Source of the DNA: Microvelia longipes
Taxonomy: Eukaryota > Arthropoda > Insecta > Hemiptera > Veliidae
DNA length: 64,000 bases
Assembly: GCA_018340805.1 (NCBI GenBank)
Contig: JACMZG010001908.1
Span: 16,740,707-16,804,706 of the forward strand
Direction: 5' to 3'
Below, piece by piece: positions 40,101 through 64,000 of the stretch. Each line of letters opens with the position of its first letter. The stretch's first letter is position 1. Both the position numbers and the translations under genes were made by a program. The notes under the pieces are model-generated. The model was not told the DNA's origin and searched no databases. It saw only the letters and a list, made by a program, of their open reading frames with translations.

Positions 40101-42484
40101 ACACAAATAAAATACTAAGGCAAACAACAGTCAACATATATAGAATATTGGGTAGCCGAACCCAAAACAGAAAAGCAGAGGGCCTCTCTGCTTCCATTCA
40201 AAAAATTGCATTTTTTGAATAACATTTTTTTTGGTGACTCAAGGTATGCTTTAACTATAGTGGAATAGAATAAAAAGTGAACCAACTACATCAGGCCTAG
40301 GAAAACTGTTTAAGCAAAGGGCCCCTAAGTCTTTTTACAGCCAGTAGCGGGCCACATTCCTTAAATTTCAAAGTATGCTAAACCCACAACAAATTGCAGT
40401 TACGCTGGTGTTTTACTAAAGTCAAATTTATTCCCAAAGAATAGGAATTAGGGAACTTTAGCTCTAAACGGAGTATCGTCGTCAGATCTTGAAATATAAC
40501 TGAAGACAAATTTTGCTAGAATACTAGGTGTAAAAGTAATCTTAAAAAGTATTCTTATGAAATAAAAGATCAAAGGGATTGTATTTTATCAACTCCTTTT
40601 CGGCAATTCACAGAAGGCAAAATAGTTTTTTTATCTAGTTATTGTGAAAATAAAAATTCACTAAAATAATTCGAATTCGCCAAATCCGACAATGAGAATT
40701 GATATGAAAGGCGGCCGCTCTTTATGTAATTGTTTCTTATCTTACTAGTTTTTGTTTCTCCAACATTAAAGTTAAAGTAACAATTCATTATTCTTTATCT
40801 TGGTATCTAACTTTCCATAATAATTTTGAATTAAATAATTTATTTGCTTATATACCTTATTTATTTATTTATTTTATCTTTTTTCTAAACATTTTAATTT
40901 TGCTCGCGGGCCAAATAAAAATGATCCGCAGGCCGTAGTTTGCCCAGGCCTAACTACATTAAAATACTAGTGTGAGTTCCTAACATTTACAAAAATAATT
41001 TTCTCAATATTTTATCAATGGCTGCCACTCTTTAACTGGCAGAAGATTGTCGAATATTCTGTAAACAAAACCTCCGTTTTGTTTATTCTGTAAACAAAAC
41101 CTCCGTGTTGTTTCATTTGTGCCCAAAAAATAAAAGTTGTATGTTTTCGTTATTATTTTGTACAACTTTCTGTCACACAATGTAACCTTCATCAATAACA
41201 GGCAACATTACATTATGCATAATCTACTCTACCATTACAATAGTCCATTAAAATATAAGATGATTCAATTAGAGGGTTTTCATGAATGAAAACAATTTTA
41301 TTGACATGTTAGGTTTTAGTCCGGCGGTGATGCCATTGCAGGAATCAGTATGGACAACTTACATTATAATACTAACAAATTAGAGCACTAATACTTATAA
41401 AATAAACATTTTAAAATACATTTTTCAGAAATTATTCCGCAGGATACATTCATTGAGTTTTAACACGTCAATATTCATCTAGACATGTTTGAAATAAAAT
41501 AACTGATGTTTTATGGTTAACTTAGAGAATATAGTTTTGCAAGGGAATGTATAAATTATTACCACCTTGCGTTCGGTAGCTTCCTTGGCTTTGTGGTTGA
41601 AGCGGTCGCTTGGGGGGTCTTAAAGGTTGGGGGTTTGAATCCAAGCCAGAGCAAACCAATTTTTAATTCATTTTTAATCTTTTGAATATTTCTATATATG
41701 TCCAACTGATACTCAATTGACTTACGCAATTTTACTGTGTTTCATGAATTTTCAAAATTATTGCTGGTTAATAATGTCAACATTATTTATCAAGTAGCTC
41801 AACTAAACCTAAAGATTTATTTTTGTACCAAGTTTCAACTTTCTATCACAAATGCTCTGAGAGCTTTGATGGTAAGGCGCACTCACACATAAAGACAGAT
41901 GTTGGGTTCAACTCCAACAGTTCACACAGTATTTTTCACCAAAATATGAGTTTAAGGGTTGGACCCTGTGTTTAATCCCGTTCACAAGACAACTGCCGGG
42001 GGATATAGAACCCCCTAGGAGGTTGAACACAGGGTTTAACTCCCAGTCAAACCTCACGTCTGAACAAAGTATATGAGGTAAACCAGGAGATAGATACACA
42101 TTTCACAAGATATAAAATCTAGTGGAATAGAATAAACTCGATTCATTATAAAAATTGATCTTTTAAAACTCGCGCTAGTTTTATTAAAAGTCGGTTCACT
42201 TGTTATTCCAGTTCACTATATTTCAACATCAACTCCACCAGTAAGACATGTCTAATCCAATAACTGGTGAAAAATTGGTCAAAAAATTAGTACATATTAC
42301 TGATGAATGAGAATGAAATAAAATAAAAAATTATAAATTTCCCTTATTGCTAAATTTTTGCAATGTATCATAAAGATTAAATTGGAATAGAATCAATTCA
42401 ACTATGATAAAGATAAAATAAATAAAATCAATGCACAGAAATCAAAAGGATACGGTTGACAAAGCCTTCTAGTCCTGATGCCAT
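37151..42484 (-). CDS. LSM8: U6 snRNA-associated Sm-like protein LSm8
   Basis: Minus-strand exons: 42484-42454 (31 nt), 39990-39950 (41 nt), 38030-37903, 37241-37151. The spliced product is 96 residues, the same length as human LSM8. It starts MASGLEGFVNHTVSIVTADG, and the Sm1 region continues GTLKGFDQTINIILDD. It then has VEQVVLGLHIIRGDNIA, where the RGDN loop is the Sm2 hallmark, and ends IRAEPLGHVVH. LSm8 replaces LSm1 in the nuclear LSM2-8 ring that binds the U6 3' end. An in-frame TAG at 42493-42491 sits just upstream of the ATG, fixing the start. The exon 1 donor is GTATCC, a weak match. The exon 2 acceptor must be the second of two AGs; using the first gives a frameshift. Intron 1 contains a hAT element and SINEs, and intron 2 a palindrome cluster. 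All other junctions are clean GT-AG. Confidence 0.95.
39106..39190 (+). repeat. Family A 5' module with terminal hairpin
   Basis: CTTTTCCTCATTTATACCAT pairs with GGTATATAGGAAAAG, then ATTGAGTTTGCAAAAAAATCCGAAACTGGG. It is truncated after about 85 bp and lies in LSM8 intron 2. Confidence 0.7.
39437..39506. repeat. Two adjacent perfect palindromes
   Basis: A 22-bp palindrome centred on GGATATATCC (39437-39458) and a 30-bp palindrome centred on AGATTATAATCT (39477-39506), 18 bp apart, in LSM8 intron 2. Confidence 0.95.
40292..40951. mobile_element. Non-autonomous hAT element with exact 8-bp target duplication
   Basis: It starts CAGGCCTAGGAAAACT and ends AGTTTGCCCAGGCCT, near-perfect inverted ends. 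AACTACAT directly flanks both sides (40284-40291 and 40952-40959), the 8-bp duplication typical of hAT. Subterminal GCGGGCCA blocks also fit hAT ends. At 660 bp without a transposase frame it is non-autonomous. It sits in LSM8 intron 1. Confidence 0.88.
41574..41660 (+). mobile_element. tRNA-derived SINE head
   Basis: TTGGCTTTGTGGTTGAAGCG (box A-like) and GGGGGTTTGAATCCAAGCC (box B-like) about 40 bp apart, in LSM8 intron 1. No foldable acceptor stem is seen, so this is a SINE rather than a tRNA gene. Confidence 0.5.
41855..42110 (+). mobile_element. Probable tRNA-derived SINE with internal inverted repeat
   Basis: GAGCTTTGATGGTAAGGCGC (box A-like) and GTTGGGTTCAACTCCAACAG (box B-like), followed by ACCCTGTGTTTAATCCC and its partner ACACAGGGTTTAACTCCC about 70 bp apart. 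Confidence 0.45.
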
Positions 42485-42748
42485 ATTCTTCTAGGCAAAT
42501 CTTGTAACGTTGAAGTTGCGTTAAGGATATCACAGATATTATACGAAATACAAATAAAATAAAATAAGAATAACTTAATAGAAAAATTGGGTGAAAAATG
42601 TTGTTTACTATCGGCTTTTTTAAAAATGTTTTCAATTAGATTTCTTTCTATTTCTCTTCATCTTCATTTACCATTAATCACTCTAGCGGACGTTTGAGGA
42701 AATATTAATGGAGGTAAATTTAATTCTAAACTAGGTAATGCATAGAAA

Positions 42749-43042
42749 TTAGAGATATGTACTAGAGGGGGCATAGCATATTTAAATAGATTGAGAGGCC
42801 TGAAACATCTTTTTGGGGCTCTCAGGGGCTCTTGTAACCTTATTGAAACCTCCTTCAAGAGTAAGTTAAGGGCATAATTAATAAATTTCTTTCGGTTTCC
42901 CGCACATTGTTTTTGTTTTGATTTATATGCTTAACGTTCTCCTATATAAGTTATTGTAATTTTGTACTGATTATTTGATTATTTTTTTTTCGAAGTTTCT
43001 AAATTTAACCTATAGGGCCCCTCTAGTAATAATATCTCTATG
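42749..43042 (-). mobile_element. Family B MITE, inverted copy
   Basis: Its ends are AGAGATATGTACTAGAGGGG and CCCCTCTAGTAATAATATCT. The interior is homologous to the neighbouring copy read backwards: GAGAGGCCTGAAACAT, AACCTCCTTCAAGAGTAAGT. Confidence 0.85.
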
Positions 43043-43056
43043 AGGTAATGAAGGAC

Positions 43057-43332
43057 CATAGAGATATTATTACTAGAGGGGCCCAATAGTTTAAATTTTG
43101 AAACATCGAAAAAGTAACCTGACCATCTTTTATTTTTAAATTCAATCAAAGAAGAACGTTAAAAATACAAAAAAACAAATGATGTGGGAGAAGCCAAAAT
43201 AAATGTATTTATTATAACCTTAACTTACTCCTGAAGGAGGTTTAAATGAGGTTACACAGAACCCCTAAAGAATGTTTCAGGCCTCTTAATGTATTGAGAT
43301 AGGCTATGCCCCCTCTAGTATATATCTCTACG
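43057..43332 (+). mobile_element. Family B MITE, intact copy
   Basis: About 276 bp bounded by CATAGAGATATTATTACTAG and the inverted GTAGAGATATATACTAGAGG. It is only 14 bp from the opposite-facing copy. Confidence 0.85.
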
Positions 43333-43634
43333 CGCTGGACAGCTAAATAATAAAATAACTGAAGAAATAAACAATATTTAAGAAATACTTGAAAAAATCA
43401 TACACATAAACAGTGAGTAATTTAAATTAATATTTAGGTCACATTTATTTTACACAAAATAAGGACTCATTTTGTCCTATTTTAAACGAAATTTTTCTGA
43501 AAATATACCTTAAGTTATGAAGGAAATGCATAGTCTGCCCATGCAGGTTGGGCCCTTCATATGAATGCGCTCGCTCAAAATATTAGAAAACGCACAAATT
43601 CCAGTTTTCTTGCAATAAGTGGTTCCCCGTAGGA

Positions 43635-44110
<476 letters not shown>

Positions 44111-44855
44111 TATGGCCGCTTTTATTAAGTGCTTAGAAAGGTTTTTAAGTTATTTTATTTGTTACTTAAGATCTTTTTTTTTATTAGTGGATATTTATAA
44201 CACATTTATAAAATAATGTTTTGTTGTTAGGGTGGTACCCCTACGTAAGGCCACCAGTCAACCAGCTTTCGTATTATTAGTGGAATTACATTGTGTTTAC
44301 GGTCCTATGCTCCTTCTATATTCATATTATTCTAAGGTTAAAATGCAATTGAATTGAATTGCAAGTTCGGTCTGAGAGTAATTCTACAATTTTGACCTTC
44401 TTAATATAATTATCTATAAATAGATGCACACTGTACATCATCAGTTATATTCGTACATCTCTACATAGTTATTCGTACTCAACAACTTTTCTCAATCTCA
44501 TGTAAAATTCTTTTTAGTTTTCTTTAAATATAAAATTCAAAAATTCATAAAGTATATGAACAATAACATATGAAATAATTAGAAAATGAAAAAAATAAAT
44601 GAAATGAACAAATTATAGAAAATCCAAATTAACACAATTAAATTAATTACTTAAATAAAAAAATAGTAAAAAAAAAATTAAAAGGAAATTAAATATAAAA
44701 TTACAAGATAAAATAGCACTAATATTTCAATTTCTTAATAGTAATTAATATTTAATTGTATCGGACTTTTAATTGCGATAATCGTTTGATTGGGTGAATG
44801 AGCTTAGTTTTCGATGAAAATGTAAGTCCATTATGTTTGCTAATCTAATCATTCC

Positions 44856-44860
<5 letters not shown>

Positions 44861-44931
<71 letters not shown>
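44861..44931. repeat. (AT)n microsatellite
   Basis: About 70 bp pure TA tract in the LSM8-trehalase spacer. Confidence 0.95.
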
Positions 44932-44932
<1 letters not shown>

Positions 44933-45210
44933 TATAGTTTCCTTGGAATCTACCAGTATAAAAAGTATTACAAATAGAAATTTACAATTCCCGGGCACTT
45001 TGCACAATGACTGACCTCCTTGGGTAGTTTGGGAAGTATAACTAAAAATCCTCTTTTCCACTTTGCCCATAACACGTCTTGGACTAGGCAATTTTTTCAA
45101 AATTAAATTTTATCACCCAATATTAGTTTTAATTATTTTAAAACAAAAAATGTATTAGCAGCGCAAAAAATTCAGTATTATAGATGCTGAACATGTTAAT
45201 TTTTTATCAA

Positions 45211-45370
45211 AAGTATAGTATAATAGTTTAAAGTAGAGTATAATGGTCTAAAGTAGAGTATAATGGTCTAAAGTAGAGTATAATGGTCTAAAGTAGAGTA
45301 TAATGGTATAAAGTAAAGTATAATGGTCTAAAGTAGAGTATAATGGTCTAAAGTAAAGTATAATGATCTC
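45211..45370. repeat. About eight 20-bp tandem copies
   Basis: Units of TAATGGTCTAAAGTAGAGTA with a few substitutions (AGTAAAGTA, GGTATA). It is a minisatellite in the LSM8-trehalase spacer. Confidence 0.95.
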
Positions 45371-45685
45371 TCAATACCTGACAAATGCAAGATAGCATTG
45401 CAGTAAAGTGATAGTAGAATTTACCCTTTAACGTTATCGCTATAAATATTCAATGTGAAGAAATAAATTGCCCCTTTGCAGCTAAAGTGCATAATTTACT
45501 GTACGTTTATGTATGTTTTAAGTAGATAATTTTACTCCCTAATAACTCTGTATAAATATAAAATACTTACACTTATTACACTAAAAAAATAATTATTGCC
45601 TCTTAATAGCTAAAAAATTAATTAAAGTAATAAATCACAGCATTATAAACTATATTAATGAATTATTTGAATTTCTTTTGAAAAA

Positions 45686-45687
45686 AA

Positions 45688-45746
<59 letters not shown>

Positions 45747-45766
45747 TATAAAAATGTATATTAATG

Positions 45767-45834
<68 letters not shown>

Positions 45835-45850
45835 TATATATATATGTATA
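45686..45850. repeat. (AT)n double array
   Basis: Two TA tracts separated by a short unique piece (AAAAATGTATATTAATGTTA). They lie about 1.1 kb upstream of the trehalase ATG. Confidence 0.95.
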
Positions 45851-46339
45851 TATACATACGTTTCAAAAAACGTTTTAAATATACGTGTATGTATATACGT
45901 ATATATTTCTTATAAACCGATATTTGTAAACAAATCTCTCAAACAGATTAATATTTTTTGATCAAACTTGATACGAATATCAACCTTGAAGATGACAAAA
46001 ACCCTATTGCAAACCAGGTTGTTGTGACATCATTAACCCGGTTTGTCGAGTCAGCAAAATTTTCAAAAAAAATCGTTAAAATTCAAAGTTAGGTTATAAC
46101 TTTTTGCCACGAAAAAGGTCATTATTTTTATATTTATTGACACTAAATCGACTAAACCCGGTCCGAAGTCGATACGACCACTCCACCAAGTGACCAATTA
46201 TAGTCCGTAAAACCAGAAAAACAAAATAACGGTCGGTAAAAAATAATTTTTGAGTCGGGTGACGTCTTCGATGTTTTTTGGGTGCTGAAAATAAAAAAAA
46301 AAATCAGTTTTGGATATATTTAATAACCTAAGCAATAGC

Positions 46340-46670
46340 ATCAAAACTTGTTATTTTTTTATTTAAAAATTAGCATAAACTGAGCTTCAAATAATGCTAT
46401 GCCTGCTTAGCTTATAAAGCATGAACCGGAACCTTAAGTAACAATGGGTTGTAAAGCACAGAAGCAACGCATTCCTAAGAAAATTCGTCCGTTATGGGGA
46501 CCACCGCACCAGCATTTTGCAACCTTTACTCGGATAGAAGCTCCTTTAATCGGCTCGATTGTATTTCATATCAACTTAGCGCGTTATCGCTTTTATAAAA
46601 GATCCTTGGCTCTAGCGTGTGGAATTAGATTCCCTCCGCCTATTACATAGAGCGATACATCCGTATTGAA
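46340..46670 (+). repeat. Diverged duplicated segment upstream of trehalase
   Basis: TTATAAAGCATGAACCGGAACCTTAAG-type sequence and ACGCATTCC..GAAAATTCG recur at 47565-47660. AATTAGCATAAACTGAGCTTC recurs inverted at 54230-54260. The 68-codon frame at 46444 is repeat, not a gene. Confidence 0.6.
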
Positions 46671-46994
46671 TAAGACGCAAAAAAATATAGTCTTCTTCAA
46701 CGCCGTTCAAAGTTATTCAAAAAATTATATATAAATAGCATTATTAATTTGATAGATTTTTATATTGTGATATATCTTATCTGTCTAACAATAGTTTGTA
46801 ATGAACAATTATAATGCACAATTAAAATAATTGTTTATGTGCTCAGACAACATAAATTTGAATCATAATAGTCATTTTTTATTTTTTAAATTGACAATAA
46901 AATTGGTTTAAAAAACGTAAAGTTTCTTTGGTCTATGCGATTAATGTTTAGAAGTAATTGGTCTCTAGATCTAGTGAATTAATTTTTAGTTAAA

Positions 46995-62257
<15,263 letters not shown>

Positions 62258-62424
62258 GTAAATAAAAAACTATATAGTATGGTGTCAGGAAAAAAATCCA
62301 AACGGTACAGGGAAAAAGGACAATTATTATTTTTAGTTATTACAATCAAGATTTTAGTTGTTAATTCCTGTTACATCAGTAACCTAATTTTACAACTTGC
62401 TGCCTTGGGGCGAGCAATAATATA

Positions 62425-62745
<321 letters not shown>

Positions 62746-63019
62746 GGAAATTAAATTTATTGATGTAGCATTAACAGTCTCGTCATTTAATAAAACGCAA
62801 AACATAATTTATTCTTACCTTCATTATAGCCTTTGAAATTCGTTTAAATTTAGTTGCATTTCTTAGCGAAGTTTTTATGAAAAAATGCTTTGGTGGAAGG
62901 GTGCTATCGTGGCATGGGTGGAAGTCGAGCCCTGGAGTGAGTCACAAAACTGTTTCAGAGGTCCCAAAACTAGGTTGATGTGAAGTCACAAGATTTGCTG
63001 AGTCAGAAACATTTTTAAA

Positions 63020-63225
63020 CAATCGGTTACGGGATACCTCGGAACTTTTCCTCATCTCATCGGATTCGCTAAGCTCATCCTCCTCACTTCGGACTCTCTT
63101 CCCTCGTCTTCATATAGTAATTTAATTTCCCGCGGTCAACCACCCAGGCCCTAAACCCACTCGACGCTGCCTTATTTTTAAAGATCCAACAACAACCATA
63201 GATATACTTGACTTAATAAAATCAA
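63020..63225 (-). repeat. Family A fragment (3' end), minus orientation
   Basis: CCTCGGAACTTTTCCTCATC at one side and AAAGATCCAACAACAACCAT at the other are the reverse complement of the family A 3' region. Confidence 0.7.
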
Positions 63226-63399
63226 ATAATTATAATTGAGTTGGAAGTTTGAACGAGTCTATCCGTTTATATAAAAAATAAGTCCAAGTTTTATTTCATA
63301 CGGGCAGTATTTTTGATAATAACACTTATATTAAGTATAGCATTGATCACTGGCTATAACTCGAATGTTTTTACAGTCTTTGGGCTATAGCAAAGCGAG

Positions 63400-63535
63400 T
63401 CCTTGATATACTCCTATATAAATTAGTTGATTTCTATATTCTTACGACAAGCAAAGCAAATCCGATTTTGGGAGGATGGGCGTAGTTAATCTGTTTGGAA
63501 AAGGAATTGTTCTGAGATACCTTGTACGCGGTATT
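63400..63535 (+). repeat. Family A 3'-end fragment, plus orientation
   Basis: ACAAGCAAAGCAAATCCGAT, GAGGATGGGCGTAG and TTCTGAGATACCTTGTAC reproduce the family 3' end. It sits about 175 bp from an inverted fragment of the same family. Confidence 0.55.
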
Positions 63536-64000
63536 TATGTATTTATGAAAATATGGTTGCGTTAGTGTTAATGAAACTTTTTCAAATCTATAATGTGTGA
63601 ATGTTTTTAGCGTGAAAGTTCAAATGTGAATTGATGTAGAAAGTTATGTAAGTTTATAATTCAAGTAGATTTTACTTAGTCTAACAAGTCCTAGTGAACA
63701 TATATTAGTTCTTTGATTGAAAATTCCATAGAATAGAATAGAATAGAAAAATATTTTTTTACATTAAAATACAAAAAGTATTTGCGTAAATAGTCAAAAC
63801 TAAAATTCAAATCACATTACAACTAAAATTTATAATAAAAAATTAGTTAAATTAAATAATTATAAATTAATTAATTATTACATAAAATTGCAACAAAAAC
63901 ATTCTGGTAGGAAAGGAAACAAAATTTTAACTAGGTATTATTTGAAATAAAAGGAACAATTTAGTCATTGAAAAGAAAATGGTATTAACTTTAAAAAATA

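Noticed and set aside
41331..41335. ATGGCATCACCG on the minus strand as LSM8 start
   Set aside because: The frame stops after six codons and does not resemble the LSm8 N-terminus. The ATG at 42484 fits fully.
45211..45370. CRISPR-like array
   Set aside because: The units are contiguous 20-bp tandem copies without spacers, in a eukaryotic context.

Overview
The window looks like AT-rich, intron-rich nuclear DNA of an arthropod, most likely an insect and possibly a hemipteran; that last step is only an impression from protein similarity and repeat style. No bacterial or viral gene arrangement is present. Coding sequence is a few percent of the window. It lies in short exons joined by GT-AG introns, and the remainder is introns and intergenic DNA packed with short non-autonomous transposons, tRNA-derived SINEs, foldback elements and long (AT)n arrays.

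Four conserved protein-coding genes can be assembled exon by exon with phase-consistent junctions. (1) SLC38A9, a lysosomal amino-acid transceptor feeding mTORC1, plus strand, ten exons from 9753 to 26548; the first ~80 residues are not located. (2) ATPSCKMT (FAM173B), a mitochondrial lysine methyltransferase for the ATP synthase c-subunit, minus strand, complete, four exons 34751 to 29105, 199 aa. (3) LSM8, the subunit that defines the nuclear LSM2-8 ring on U6 snRNA, minus strand, complete, four exons 42484 to 37151, 96 aa. (4) Trehalase, plus strand, nine exons from the signal peptide at 46995 to 62257, running off the right edge with 389 residues visible.

SLC38A9 and ATPSCKMT are convergent. 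ATPSCKMT and LSM8 are tandem on the minus strand. LSM8 and trehalase are divergent across 4.5 kb rich in (AT)n. The genes share a loose metabolic theme (amino-acid sensing, ATP synthase maturation, trehalose use), but nothing in the sequence indicates co-regulation.

Repeats are the most unusual part. There are two well-supported hAT-like non-autonomous elements (15902-16745; 40292-40951 with an exact 8-bp target duplication) and a weaker third. Family A is a dispersed repeat that starts in a short hairpin and has at least a dozen copies or fragments. Family B is a MITE with a nested SINE in one copy and an inverted pair forming a ~0.58 kb palindrome. Several SINEs are present, one with a perfect 14-bp target duplication. 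A trehalase intron holds a candidate hammerhead-ribozyme motif of the kind known from Penelope-like retroelements. LSM8 intron 1 ends in a competing acceptor pair that could switch the transcript to a premature stop.
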